This document shows positions 17,199 to 26,537 of a stretch of DNA of 64,000 nt, piece by piece. A program made the translations under genes and the position numbers. The number at the start of each line of letters is the position of its first letter. The stretch's first letter is position 1. The stretch lies in NCBI GenBank assembly GCA_946555345.1, contig CAMNSS010000006.1, positions 62,001 through 126,000 on the forward strand. The letters run 5' to 3'. The DNA is from an uncultured Eubacterium sp. GTDB lineage: Bacteria > Bacillota > Clostridia > Peptostreptococcales > Anaerovoracaceae. Under the pieces are notes generated by a model, which saw only the letters and a list, made by a program, of their open reading frames with translations, did not search any database and was not told where the DNA came from.

Positions 17199-18833
17199 AT
17201 GATTACCCCGAAACGGCTAGCGAATATGAAAACCAGAAAAGAGACGGGCTTTGATTATGTCGTATCGGCGATTAATCTTCTGACTCCGTTTGGCATGAAA
17301 CAGATCAAGGAGCAAAAGCCCTTTTTCCCAGGGCAGGAGGAAGCGCTGCGGGAGGAGCTTTGCCGCATCCGGGCCATGATGGAAATTGCGGCAGCAAACG
17401 AGACGGACATCGGGGCGCTCCAGGAAACCTTCATGGTGATGAAGGATAGCACGTTCAGCATCGAGCGGGCGAAAACATCGGCCTTGTCCGTGGTCGAATT
17501 ATTTGAACTCAAATCGCTCCTTCTGCAAATGGAAAAAATCCTGAAGCTAGCGGAAAAGCTGGGCTTTCCGCCGGAGTTTGTGCCGGAGGATACGACCGCC
17601 CTCTTGGACGTGTTAGACCCGGGCGGCGACCGGCTGAACACGTTTTACATTTACGATAGCTTTTCCGAAAAGCTGGGCGGGCTTCGGAAGCGGCAGAAGG
17701 AAGCGGAGCGGGAAATCCGCAAGCTGCAAAAGGCGCAGAAGGCGGTTGTTAAAGAGAAATATGGACTGTCCCTGACGCCTAAGTTCGAGCTGGTGGTATC
17801 GAAGAGCGACCAGCAAAGTATAAAAATGATTGATGAGATTACCGAATTGACAAGATCCGCAGAGGATTATATGTCGGTGACGTTTTCCCTGGCGGCCACC
17901 TGCGAGGTGGATGAATGGATTAAAAAATGCGATGACCTTATGAGCGAGATCGAAGAAGAGGAATTATGCGTGCGGGAAAGGCTGTCAGGGGAAATTTCCG
18001 CATATGAAGCGGCGCTGTTGGAAAACTGCCGCAGGATCGGGCATCTGGATATTGCGCTTTCCAAGGCGTTATATGCGGCGAAGCACGACTGCGTGATGCC
18101 GGAAATCGTGGCGGAGCATACGTTGGAATTTGAAGAAGGGCGGAATCTCCAAGTGGAGGCTGCGCTGTGCGCTAAGGGCGAGGCATACTGCCCGGTCAGC
18201 ATTGCGCTGGCAGATGGCGTGACTTGCATCACGGGCGCAAATATGGGTGGAAAAACCATTTCTCTAAAGCTTGCTGGAATGGTGGCGATTCTGGCACAGT
18301 ACGGATTTTTCGTTCCATGCAAAAAAGCCAGGGTAGGGCTTTCTAATTATATGCAGATTTTGATCGGCGACAGCCAGTCGATCGAGCGGGGGCTTTCCAG
18401 CTTCGGCAGCGAGATGGAAGAGCTGAAGGAAATCCTCGATAACAGCAAGGAAAGATCCCTGCTTCTCATCGACGAAATCGCCAGCGGCACGAATCCGGCG
18501 GAAGGGCTGGCGCTGACGAAAAGCCTGGTGGACTACCTGAAAGACCGGGCGTATATTTCGCTGATCACGACGCATTTTGAGACGGTGACGTTCGATGCGG
18601 GCGTGAAAAATATGCAGGTGATGGGCCTTGCAGGGGCGGATTTTGCAAAGCTTGACAGGGAAATCAGGTATGCCGGGAGGCAGGAACGAATCAAGATTAT
18701 CGCAAAATACATGGATTACAGGCTGATGCCCGTGCATCATGCGAAGGAGATCCCCAAGGATGCCTTGAATATTGCGAAAATGCTCGGCATAGACAAAGCC
18801 ATTATCGAAAAGGCGAAGGATTATATAGAGTAA
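17199..18833 (+). CDS. kamC: KamC, MutS-like ATPase for aminomutase reactivation
   Basis: Protein related to the ATPase part of MutS and partner of KamB in maintaining lysine 5,6-aminomutase. The N-terminal ~320 residues are helical (clamp/lever-like). The C-terminal part has Walker A (TGANMGGKT, about 345-353), a GLSSFGSEMEELKEIL signature, Walker B (RSLLLIDEIASGTNP) and the THFETVTF segment typical of MutS ATPases. It lacks the mismatch-recognition and Smr domains. A start after AGAAAGGAAAG fits well. Its 544 residues and place before kamD separate it from MutS2. Confidence 0.9.
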   Translation: MITPKRLANMKTRKETGFDYVVSAINLLTPFGMKQIKEQKPFFPGQEEALREELCRIRAMMEIAAANETDIGALQETFMVMKDSTFSIERAKTSALSVVELFELKSLLLQMEKILKLAEKLGFPPEFVPEDTTALLDVLDPGGDRLNTFYIYDSFSEKLGGLRKRQKEAEREIRKLQKAQKAVVKEKYGLSLTPKFELVVSKSDQQSIKMIDEITELTRSAEDYMSVTFSLAATCEVDEWIKKCDDLMSEIEEEELCVRERLSGEISAYEAALLENCRRIGHLDIALSKALYAAKHDCVMPEIVAEHTLEFEEGRNLQVEAALCAKGEAYCPVSIALADGVTCITGANMGGKTISLKLAGMVAILAQYGFFVPCKKARVGLSNYMQILIGDSQSIERGLSSFGSEMEELKEILDNSKERSLLLIDEIASGTNPAEGLALTKSLVDYLKDRAYISLITTHFETVTFDAGVKNMQVMGLAGADFAKLDREIRYAGRQERIKIIAKYMDYRLMPVHHAKEIPKDALNIAKMLGIDKAIIEKAKDYIE

Positions 18834-18911
18834 GGGCAGGGGCATCAGGGCGGAAAAATCAAGGCAAGAAAATAAAGGCTAAGAAGGTAGAGAAGATAAA
18901 GGAGAAAAAGG

Positions 18912-20468
18912 ATGAAGAGCAAGCTGAATTTAGATCCCCAGGTGATCGACAGCGCCCGTTCCTGCGCCGCGCGGATCGCGCAGAGCATGCAGGCGTTTAT
19001 CGACAGGCATACGACGGTCAGCACGGAGCGGACGGTTTTGAGGCTTCTGGGCGTGGATGGCGTGGATGAGGTAGAAACGCCGCTTCCGAATGTTGTCGTT
19101 GACCAGATCAAGGATGCCGGGGGGCTTTCGCGGGGCGTCGCTTACTGGATCGGCAATGCCATGATCCAGACGGGCAAGAGCCCGCAGGAAACCGCGGAGG
19201 AAATGGCGGCAGGAAACCTTGAAATCACAAAGCTTCCGCTTGCGTCTGCAAAAGAAGCGGAAGAGGCGATCATGCCGCAGGTTTTGGCGGCGCTGAAAAC
19301 CATCCGCCAGCAGACGGAAAAGCGGAATCAATATTTGCAGACCATAGGGGAAGGGCGGCGGCCGTATCTCTATGTGATCGTGGCGACTGGTAACATATAT
19401 GAGGATGTGGTGCAGGCGCAGGCGGCGGCAAGGCAGGGCGCGGACATCATTGCCGTGATCAGGACGACGGCGCAGTCCCTGCTGGACTATGTTCCGTACG
19501 GTCCGACGACGGAAGGCTTCGGCGGGACATATGCGACGCAGGAGAACTTTAAGATCATGCGGAAGGCGCTAGACGAGGTCGGCGAAGAGGTCGGAAGATA
19601 TATCAGGCTGTGCAATTACTCGTCGGGGATGTGCATGCCAGAAATTGCGGCGATGGGTGCGATCGAGCGGCTGGATGTCATGCTCAACGATGCGCTTTAC
19701 GGGATTTTGTTCCGGGATATCAATATGCAGCGGACGCTGGTTGACCAGTATTTCTCAAGGGTGATCATCGGCTATTGCGATATCATGTTCAATTCGGGGG
19801 AAGATAATTACCTCACGACGGACGATGCTTACGAATCGGCGCATACGGTACTGGCTTCCCAGTTCATCAACGAACAGTTTGCGGTGCTGGCGAATGTGAA
19901 GGAAGAGCAGATGGGGCTGGGCCATGCGTTTGAAATGGACCCCGACATCGAAAACGGCTTTCTCTACGAGCTGGCGCAGGCGGTTATGGCAAGGGAAATT
20001 TTCCCGAACGCCTCTTTAAAATATATGCCGCCGACGAAGTTCATGACGGGAAACATCTTCAAAGGGCAAATCCAGGATGCGTTGTTCAACCTGATTGCGG
20101 TATGGTCGGGGCAGTCGCTTCAGCTTTTGGGGATGCTGACGGAAGCCATCCACACGCCGCATATGCACGACAGATACCTTTCCATCGAAAATGCGCAGTA
20201 CATCTTTAACAATGCGCGGGACATCGGATCTGAGGTGGAGTTCAAAGAAGACGGCATCATCCAAAGAAGGGCGCAGCACGTGCTGGAGGAAGCGAACAAG
20301 CTGCTTCATGAAATTGAAGCGGAGGGGCTATTTTCCACTATCGAGCAGGGAAAGTTCGGCGGCGTGAAACGGCCGCGGGACGGCGGCAAGGGCCTTGCGG
20401 GCGTTTGCGTGAAGGACGATGCCTATTTCAATCCGTTTATTCCGCTGATGTTGGGAGGTGCAAAATAA
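18912..20468 (+). CDS. kamD: Lysine 5,6-aminomutase alpha subunit
   Basis: Large, catalytic TIM-barrel subunit of the adenosylcobalamin- and PLP-dependent enzyme that moves the terminal amino group of beta-lysine to give 3,5-diaminohexanoate. Its 518 residues and sequence (SKLNLDPQVIDSARSCAARI at the start, TTRTERTVLRLLGVDGVDE-like region near 38, VPYGPTTEGFGGTYATQENF near 195) are typical. AAGGAGAAAAAGG precedes the start. Its stop overlaps the kamE start by one base, as expected for subunits made in equal amounts. Confidence 0.96.
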   Translation: MKSKLNLDPQVIDSARSCAARIAQSMQAFIDRHTTVSTERTVLRLLGVDGVDEVETPLPNVVVDQIKDAGGLSRGVAYWIGNAMIQTGKSPQETAEEMAAGNLEITKLPLASAKEAEEAIMPQVLAALKTIRQQTEKRNQYLQTIGEGRRPYLYVIVATGNIYEDVVQAQAAARQGADIIAVIRTTAQSLLDYVPYGPTTEGFGGTYATQENFKIMRKALDEVGEEVGRYIRLCNYSSGMCMPEIAAMGAIERLDVMLNDALYGILFRDINMQRTLVDQYFSRVIIGYCDIMFNSGEDNYLTTDDAYESAHTVLASQFINEQFAVLANVKEEQMGLGHAFEMDPDIENGFLYELAQAVMAREIFPNASLKYMPPTKFMTGNIFKGQIQDALFNLIAVWSGQSLQLLGMLTEAIHTPHMHDRYLSIENAQYIFNNARDIGSEVEFKEDGIIQRRAQHVLEEANKLLHEIEAEGLFSTIEQGKFGGVKRPRDGGKGLAGVCVKDDAYFNPFIPLMLGGAK

Positions 20469-21238
20469 TGAGTGCAGGGAATACAGCAGTCGCGCAGGTT
20501 GATTTGACGAAAGTGAAGCCTTATGGCGATACGTTGAACGATGGCATGATGGAGCTGGCGTTTACCCTTCCTGTCCCGCACGGGGAGGAAGGAAGCGAGG
20601 CGGCGAAGATCTTGGCAAAAAAAATGGGGCTGGATGAACCAAACGTGGTTTATTCCAAGAACATGGCGCCAGGCTTCACGTTCTTCGTCGTATATGGCAA
20701 GTGCCAGCATACGGTAGATTACACGTCCATCAAGGTGACGAAGGTGGAAGTGGACGTGATGGACCGGCTGGCGTGCGCACAGTACATCAAGGACAATATC
20801 AAGCGGGATGTGGTAATCGTCGGCGCTTCCACGGGAACGGATGCGCACACGGTCGGGATCGACGCAATCATGAACATGAAGGGCTTCCATGGTCATTTCG
20901 GCCTGGAGCGGTACGAGGGAATCGATGCGATCAATATGGGCAGCCAAGTGCCGAACGAAACGCTGATCCAGAAAGCGAAGGAAACGGGCGCTGATGCGAT
21001 CCTGGTATCCCAGACGGTAACGCAAAAGGATGTGCATATCCAGAACTTGACGAACATGGTGGAACTGCTCGAAGCGGAGGGGCTTCGCGACAAGGTGATT
21101 CTCGTCTGCGGCGGGCCGAGGATTTCCCACGAGCTGGCGCAGGAGCTGGGCTATGATGCGGGCTTTGGTTCGCACACTTATGCGGAACACGTCGCCTCTT
21201 TCGTGCTTACCGAACTCGTCAGGCGGAAGATGGTTTGA
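20468..21238 (+). CDS. kamE: Lysine 5,6-aminomutase beta subunit, B12-binding
   Basis: Small subunit carrying the cobalamin-binding domain and the PLP-anchoring region of lysine 5,6-aminomutase. The base-off/His-on B12 motif DxHxxG is DAHTVG at 125-130, followed by a Rossmann-like domain ending in VCGGPRISHELAQELGYDAG. Length 256 residues. The frame is open upstream into kamD, but GGGAGGT just before and the one-base TAATG overlap with the kamD stop mark 20468 as the start. Confidence 0.96.
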   Translation: MSAGNTAVAQVDLTKVKPYGDTLNDGMMELAFTLPVPHGEEGSEAAKILAKKMGLDEPNVVYSKNMAPGFTFFVVYGKCQHTVDYTSIKVTKVEVDVMDRLACAQYIKDNIKRDVVIVGASTGTDAHTVGIDAIMNMKGFHGHFGLERYEGIDAINMGSQVPNETLIQKAKETGADAILVSQTVTQKDVHIQNLTNMVELLEAEGLRDKVILVCGGPRISHELAQELGYDAGFGSHTYAEHVASFVLTELVRRKMV

Positions 21239-21570
21239 TTTTTTGGATGAGGGGATTTCATGCCGCAAGCGAAGGCAGCCGTTCGGTGGACGGCCGGTGG
21301 CTCTCAGGGAAGCGTATGAAATGATGCATGAAAGCGCAATAAAAGCATGATAGGGCGCGGCAAAAATGCAATAAAGGCGTAAGAAAAAAAAGTGGTAAGT
21401 GCGCATCAAAAATGCGATAAGAGTACGATAAGCGTGTGCTAAAAGGACAATAAAAGCGAAAGAAATAGACGGCGGTGGGCGGGAACGCAGGAAACATCGT
21501 TAAAAAAATATGCCTAAACTGTTTGCTGTATGGAAGAAGCGGTTTAGGCGATGGGGAAAGGAACGTTGCT
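21239..21570. other. A-rich spacer between kamE and atoD
   Basis: 332 bp with no gene. The part from about 21334 to 21460 is made of degenerate short repeats (CAAAAATGCRATAA at 21361 and 21407, with similar pieces at shorter intervals). No terminator is seen, so atoDA may share the kam transcript. Confidence 0.5.
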
Positions 21571-22284
21571 ATGAAAAATAAGATCATTACTGCGGACGAG
21601 GCGGTTGCAGGCGTACAGGATGGCATGACAATCATGGTCGGCGGATTTTTGGGTACGGGTTCGCCGGAAATCTTGATGGACGCCCTCATTCGGAAAGGCG
21701 TTAAAGACCTGACGGTGATCGGAAACGATGGCGGGCTTCCCGATGGGACGTACGGGCATAAATCGGCCAGGGGGATCGGCAAGCTCCTGGAAGCGGGCAT
21801 GGTAAAGCATATCGTCGCTTCCCATGTCGGCATGAACCCGCTGATCGGGGAAGGGATGCACGATGGGACGTTGCAATGCACGCTGGTGCCGCAAGGGACG
21901 CTGGCGGAAAAAATCAGGGCGTCCGCATATGGGCTTGGCGGTGTGTTGACGCCGACAGGCATCGGTACGCCCGTACAGTTTGAGCCGGATGAGCTGGGCA
22001 GGGAAAAGCGGGTCGTTGAGCTGGAAGGCAAACGCTATCTTTTGGAAATGCCGCTTCGGGCGGACTATGCGTTTATCCGGGCGACGATCGCAGATAAGTT
22101 CGGTAATTATATGTGCGCCAAGGCAACGAAGAACTTTAACTACCTAATGGCGGGGGCGGCTGGCAAGACGATTATCGCCACGGAAAAGTTAGTGGAAATC
22201 GGCGAAATGGATGCGGACACGTGGAAAGTGCAGGGTGTTTTGGTAGATGGAATTGTGGAAGGAGAGAAAAAATGGGAGATTTAA
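21571..22284 (+). CDS. atoD: Butyryl-CoA:acetoacetate CoA-transferase, subunit A
   Basis: Alpha subunit of a class I 3-oxoacid CoA-transferase. In lysine fermentation it passes CoA between butyryl-CoA and acetoacetate, linking the acetoacetate made from lysine to butyrate formation. Its 237 residues include the family's IMVGGFLGTGSPEILMDALI near the N-terminus, the NDGG and GVLTPTGIGTPVQ stretches, and KATKNFNYLMAGAAGKTI. The start follows AAAGGAA; earlier codons lack a binding site. It overlaps atoA by 13 bases. Confidence 0.94.
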   Translation: MKNKIITADEAVAGVQDGMTIMVGGFLGTGSPEILMDALIRKGVKDLTVIGNDGGLPDGTYGHKSARGIGKLLEAGMVKHIVASHVGMNPLIGEGMHDGTLQCTLVPQGTLAEKIRASAYGLGGVLTPTGIGTPVQFEPDELGREKRVVELEGKRYLLEMPLRADYAFIRATIADKFGNYMCAKATKNFNYLMAGAAGKTIIATEKLVEIGEMDADTWKVQGVLVDGIVEGEKKWEI

Positions 22285-22925
22285 AAGAAAGGATTGCCAG
22301 AAGGTGTGCCAGGGAATTTGAAGACGGCGATTTTGTAAACTTAGGAATCGGTCTTCCTACCCAGGTATCCAATTATATTCCAAAGGGAATCGAAGTGGTG
22401 CTGCATTCGGAGAATGGGTTTGCAGGGCTGGATGCGCTGGCGGCGCCGGGAAGCGAGGACGTGGATATCATCAATGCGGGCGGTATGTATGCGACTGCGG
22501 TGGATCATGTCGGTTATTTCGATACGGCAACGAGCTTCGGGCTTGTCAGGGGAGGCCATGTCAACGCCACCGTGCTGGGTGCGATGGAGGTAGCGGAAAA
22601 CGGCGATCTGGCGAACTGGATCGTGCCGGGCAAGAAGGTAGCGGGCATGGGCGGCGCAATGGATCTGGTGACGGGTGCGGAAAAGTGCATCATCGTGATG
22701 CTGCATACCCAGAAAGGCGAGCCGAAAATCTTGAAAAAATGCAGGCTGCCGCTCACGGCGGAAAAATGCGTGAACATGATCATCACCGAGATGGGCGTGA
22801 TGGAAGTAAAGGAGGAAGGGCTTGTCTTGAAGGAACTGCATCCTGACTACACGCTGGATGAGATCAAAGCCGCCACGGAATGCGAGCTGATCATCAGCCC
22901 GGATTTGAAGCCGATGGAAGATTAG
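22272..22925 (+). CDS. atoA: Butyryl-CoA:acetoacetate CoA-transferase, subunit B
   Basis: Beta subunit holding the catalytic glutamate that forms the enzyme-CoA thioester, seen in the SENG motif of VVLHSENGFAGL (about 38-49). The N-terminus (RIARRCAREFEDGDFVNLGIGLPTQV) and GGAMDLVTGAEKCIIVMLHT region are typical of class I enzymes; length 217 residues. GGAAGGAG just upstream, inside atoD, fixes the start. It is the last gene of the lysine block and is followed by a strong terminator. Confidence 0.95.
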   Translation: MGDLKERIARRCAREFEDGDFVNLGIGLPTQVSNYIPKGIEVVLHSENGFAGLDALAAPGSEDVDIINAGGMYATAVDHVGYFDTATSFGLVRGGHVNATVLGAMEVAENGDLANWIVPGKKVAGMGGAMDLVTGAEKCIIVMLHTQKGEPKILKKCRLPLTAEKCVNMIITEMGVMEVKEEGLVLKELHPDYTLDEIKAATECELIISPDLKPMED

Positions 22926-23332
22926 ATTCGTGAGAAAGCGGCGGGAGCTATCGCATGTACCATTTGCATTTATGTGATAGCCTCCTTTTGGTGGGAAGCG
23001 CCGCTTCTCGCAGATCGCAGGGAAAGGAGATGCTGCTTTGAGCGGTAAATTTCGATTTTCTCTTAAATTTTAAAAGAAAGCAGATTTTGAGAGAATTTTA
23101 GGTGATTTATGCAGGTAGCTGATTCGTGATTCTTTTGATTTGGTGAAAATCTCTGCATACAAGAGAAATTTGGTGCGTTTTTTCTCTGAAAATAAAATCG
23201 TCCGGAAAAAGAAAAGAATCTTTTCATTTCCGGACGGTTTTTCGTTACTTGCAGTGTTGTTTATCGGTAAAATTCTCTGGAAATTGAAAAATATCTATTT
23301 TTGGGAGAATTTCATTTTGCTTCGTTCTTGTT
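22926..23332. other. Convergent gap after the lysine operon
   Basis: No gene. A weaker hairpin (GCTATCGCAT, 22947-22956, with 22972-22981) just after atoA has a poor T tail, and the strong terminator at 23199-23241 follows. The sequence between is A/T-rich. Confidence 0.6.
23199..23241. terminator. Bidirectional terminator, lysine operon and capA-like gene
   Basis: Stem CGTCCGGAAA (23199-23208) with TTTCCGGACG (23227-23236), extended inside by GAAAAG/CTTTTC, with T-runs on either side. It separates atoA (plus) from the CapA-like gene (minus). Confidence 0.88.
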
Positions 23333-24637
23333 TTATTGGCTTCCGAACATATCGGCGGCTTTTTGCATTCCTTCGCTGATGGTGGTATATGTCCGGTCGT
23401 AAGATGCCTGCGCCTGGGATGCGATGCCAGAAAGCCCGGTGGTGCTTTCCAGGTTTTCGATATCGTTGAGCGGCAGTATGTAGTAAAGCCCGGCTGCGCT
23501 TTTGTAGACCCAGGTCGGAATATAGTCGATGCCGGTGAGGCTGACCTTGCCTTTTGCGTCTTTCGTGATTTCAAGATTCACCACCAAGCCGTCTTCCGTA
23601 TGTCCTGTGGAAAGCTTCATGAGCTGCCGCCTTTGGTTGGAAAGCTGGTTTCCGAGGGAATAGGCGCAGAACATTTTGTGGCTGCCATCCTCTGAGGTGA
23701 GGACGTCTGCGTTTTGCACGACGTGCGGGTGGCTTCCGATAACTGCATCCACGCCCATATTGCATAAGCGCTGTGCCATTTCCACTTGCCAATCGCATGC
23801 GGCGAGCTGATACTCGTTCCCCCAGTGCGGGTAGAATATGATAAATTCAGCCCCGTCCTGCCGCATATTTTCCAAAACGGCGGAAAATTCGGTATAGAAG
23901 CTTTCCCGGTCGTTTGGGTCGAATGAATTGAGGTATGGGGCGACGCTTGCGTCCATGTAGTTGGCGTTGATCGCCTTGACGTCCCCGGAGCTTGGCGTTT
24001 CGTAGGTGTAATTGATGAATCCTACTTTGATCCCGTTGATGTCTTTGATCAGGTACTTTTTCTCTTCATCCGAATGCGTTGCGCCCGTGTAATCGATGCC
24101 GCTGTCCGCCAGGAACTGCGATGTGCGCAAAAATCCGTTCTTGCCGCTGTCGTAGATGTGGTTGTTGGCAAGGAGCAGCAGATCCACGCCTGAGCTGGTC
24201 AGCGTGGTGGCGATGGAGTCGGGCGACTTGAAGAGCGGATAGCCTGAATATCCGGCTTCTTTGCCCGGAAGCGTCGTTTCCAGGTTGGCGGTCATATAGT
24301 CCGGTGCGCTGTAAACATCGCTGATGAAGGCGAATATTTTGGAAAAATCGTAGTCGCCGTCTACCTTGTATTCGGCTGGCTTGTAGGACGGACTGTGGAG
24401 CATGATGTCCCCGGTGCTACCGATTGTTATGGTGATCGGTTGGATTTCAGGCGTTTTCTGAATGAAATCGGAGGATGCTTCCGGCGCTTTCTTGGCGGCG
24501 ATTCCCAGCCCGATGCCACCGACAATGACGCATAGCGTGAGTACGAGCGTGATGATTTTTAACTTGTTTGATCTTCTTCTTTTCTTCTGCCTGATGCTTT
24601 CGGTGTTTCTGTTTGCGTGGTTGCGTGTGTTTGCCAT
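23333..24637 (-). CDS. CapA-family membrane-anchored metallophosphatase-like protein
   Basis: Protein of the CapA/PGA-synthesis family (calcineurin-like fold), anchored by one N-terminal membrane segment (about 27-47 of 434) with the bulk outside the cell. Family motifs in order are GSTGDIMLHS, NLETTL, LLANNHIYDSG, YPHWGNEY and VIGSHPHVVQN, which supply the expected metal ligands. True poly-gamma-glutamate clusters also have capB and capC, which are absent, so a role in that polymer is unlikely; envelope maintenance is a guess. GAGGA precedes the start. It is convergent with atoA. Confidence 0.88.
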   Translation of the reverse strand: MANTRNHANRNTESIRQKKRRRSNKLKIITLVLTLCVIVGGIGLGIAAKKAPEASSDFIQKTPEIQPITITIGSTGDIMLHSPSYKPAEYKVDGDYDFSKIFAFISDVYSAPDYMTANLETTLPGKEAGYSGYPLFKSPDSIATTLTSSGVDLLLLANNHIYDSGKNGFLRTSQFLADSGIDYTGATHSDEEKKYLIKDINGIKVGFINYTYETPSSGDVKAINANYMDASVAPYLNSFDPNDRESFYTEFSAVLENMRQDGAEFIIFYPHWGNEYQLAACDWQVEMAQRLCNMGVDAVIGSHPHVVQNADVLTSEDGSHKMFCAYSLGNQLSNQRRQLMKLSTGHTEDGLVVNLEITKDAKGKVSLTGIDYIPTWVYKSAAGLYYILPLNDIENLESTTGLSGIASQAQASYDRTYTTISEGMQKAADMFGSQ

Positions 24638-25063
24638 AGTTGTCCTCGTAATGGGTTCAGTCCCTTTTGTCTTTGTGCGGGCGAACCCCGAAAATTATAA
24701 TTTGATATGATGAAAAGGCTAGGTTTTCCAAAACGCCTGGAGGTAAATTCAATTTCCTGCGGGTTTGCGCCCGTTGCCCTTTTGTTCCCCTCGTCCTTTT
24801 GTGCTTTGCGATTTCTGCTCCTTCTGCCCTTTCGTTGAAACAGTAAAATCGTTAATATTATTTTACTTGATTTATTTCCTGAAAACAAGTATTGTTATGG
24901 GAGAAGACGGGGCTGGCGCAGAACAGGCAGTGAAAACCCTGATGGAAGAAGCGGGACGGGTGTTTGGCAGGGCGCAAAGCCCATCTTAAACACGATGGCA
25001 AAGACCGCTTTTGCATGAAAAATAGCAATGGGGCAGGAAGCCTCATTAAAGACCGCAGGCCCA

Positions 25064-25092
25064 TTGACAGAAAGAATAAACGCTACTATAAT
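25064..25092 (+). promoter_or_regulatory. Consensus sigma-A promoter for the ECF gene
   Basis: TTGACA (25064-25069), 17-base spacer, TATAAT (25087-25092): a perfect match. The first plausible gene downstream is the ECF component at 25465. Confidence 0.82.
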
Positions 25093-25287
25093 GGTAAAGC
25101 AAATTGTGCTTTAAGGCAGGCTCTGGGATTTGCAAGCGGTGAAAGGGTTTTTGGCGCATGGCTGGCAGGCGGAAGGAGCGTCCTGCTTTTAGGGGAATCC
25201 CTGTGGCGTTGGTTGTGTTGGATAGCTGGTGGGGTTTGGATTGGAGAGGGGCTTGTCCTTTGGGCGGTTTGAAGGTTTGATTTGAAT

Positions 25288-25450
25288 CTGGCTTTGCTTT
25301 TGGATGATTTGCAGTCTTTAAGCCAAAGCTGGTTTTGTTTTGGATGGTTCGCAGTTTTTAGGCTAAAACTGGTTTTGCTTTTAAGCGCTTTAAAGTTGTT
25401 GAACCGAAGCTTGCCGTGTTTTGTTTTGGGCAGCTTACAGCTTTTGAAAT
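25288..25450. repeat. Four ~41-bp tandem repeats in the ECF gene leader
   Basis: Units begin at 25288, 25329, 25369 and 25410 with CTGGYTTTG or a close variant; the first two continue through TTTGGATGRTTYGCAGT. The array ends at the ribosome binding site. A frame runs through it into the ECF gene, but the unit length is not a multiple of 3, so it is not a coding repeat. Confidence 0.75.
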
Positions 25451-25464
25451 GGAGGAACTTTGAA

Positions 25465-26148
25465 ATGACAGAGAAGCATATCAATAATAATGGGAATGGC
25501 GGGACTGACGGGACAGATAAAGCCGGCGGAGCTGGCAGGGTTGGCAGAGACGGCGAGGCTGATAAGGCTGGCGAAACCAGAGGAGTAAGCGGAGCTGATC
25601 GAGCTGGCAAAGTGGCGGGCAGCAATACCCTGCGGCTTGCCAAGATGGGGATGCTGGTAGCGATTTCCATCGTGCTGGTATATTTCATACATTTTCCAAT
25701 CTTTCCGGCAGTCGCATTTTTGGAGTACGACCCAGCGGATATCCCGGTTCTCATGGGAACGTTTGCCTTCGGACCTCTGGCCGGCGTGCTGCTTGCCGCT
25801 GTGACAGCTGTAATTCAAGGCGTTACCGTAAGCGCCGCCAGTGGGGCGTATGGCATTATTATGCATATCATCGCAACTGGGACGATGGTATTGGTAGCGG
25901 GGCTGATATACAAGCGGAATAAGACGCGCAAGGGTGCGGTAATCGGGCTGGTATGCGGCGTAGCGGCATGGGTGGTCGTGATGATCGGCGCAAACCTGGT
26001 GATCACGCCGCTGTTCATGGGCGTGCCGAGAGATGCCGTGTGGGATTTGATGCCGTTTATTGCGGCGTTTAACGGGATCAAGGCAGGCGTGAATGCACTC
26101 GTTACATTTTTGCTGTACAAAAGGATATCGGGATTTTTGCATAAATAA
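25465..26148 (+). CDS. ECF transporter substrate-binding (S) component, RibU-like
   Basis: Membrane S component of an energy-coupling-factor vitamin importer. After a charged, Gly/Ala/Asp-rich tail (1-52) come about six hydrophobic segments; FLEYDPADIPVLMGTFAFGPLAGVLLA is close to the loop 1/helix 2 signature of RibU, so riboflavin is the likeliest substrate, and the C-terminus has the usual FNGIKAGVNALVTFLLYKR. The ATPase and EcfT parts are not nearby, as expected when a shared module is used. GGAGG at 25451-25455 fixes the start. The 50-residue tail is unusual and resembles the low-complexity insertions in other proteins here. Confidence 0.85.
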   Translation: MTEKHINNNGNGGTDGTDKAGGAGRVGRDGEADKAGETRGVSGADRAGKVAGSNTLRLAKMGMLVAISIVLVYFIHFPIFPAVAFLEYDPADIPVLMGTFAFGPLAGVLLAAVTAVIQGVTVSAASGAYGIIMHIIATGTMVLVAGLIYKRNKTRKGAVIGLVCGVAAWVVVMIGANLVITPLFMGVPRDAVWDLMPFIAAFNGIKAGVNALVTFLLYKRISGFLHK

Positions 26149-26537
26149 TTTCTGGACCGGTAAAGAAATAGAAATAAAGAGGAAAAACGGGAGGATTCAG
26201 AACGAGAGGGCGGAGATGAAGGCCGTGTAAAGGTCAAACGAAAATCGTATGCAGGCGATGAGGGCGGCTGTAGCCAGTTGGTTTAACAGAAGGATTGAAA
26301 AGAAAAGGCAGGAATGCAGATCGCATGAAGCCTGTATACAGGCAGAATGAAGGCGGTTGGGGTTAACTGCCTTTTTTGTATAGAGAAAATCCCGTGTTTG
26401 ATACGGGGTGCAGTGAATGCTATAGTTTTGGGTTATTGTTTAGATGGTGAAAAGCATATGGAACGTATGATGAAGGAACGGGAGGGGGTGGAAGGAGATG
26501 GGATTCGCCGTTTCAGGGGGCGGAAGAGTGGCGAACG
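26149..26537. other. Non-coding gap
   Basis: 389 bp without a recognised gene or terminator. The only structure noted is a perfect 14-bp palindrome GCCTGTATACAGGC at 26330-26343. Confidence 0.4.

Larger units (their letters stand above)
24638..25464. other. Long leader and spacer before the ECF gene
   Basis: About 827 bp with no believable gene. It holds a perfect vegetative promoter (25064-25092), so the transcript would begin near 25100 and have a leader of about 365 nt. The last third of that leader is four 40-41 bp tandem repeats. I looked for an FMN riboswitch because the gene resembles RibU and did not find its conserved blocks. Confidence 0.55.

Noticed and set aside
23333-24637. Poly-gamma-glutamate capsule synthesis
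   Set aside because: Only a CapA-family protein is present; the essential capB and capC genes are absent.
25100-25464. FMN riboswitch before the RibU-like gene
   Set aside because: The conserved GGGGCAGGGTGAAATTCCC-like and GACCGGCGGT blocks are not present; the region is tandem repeats.
25282-25464. N-terminal extension of the ECF protein through the repeats
   Set aside because: The 41-bp repeats shift frame from unit to unit and GGAGG marks the ATG at 25465.
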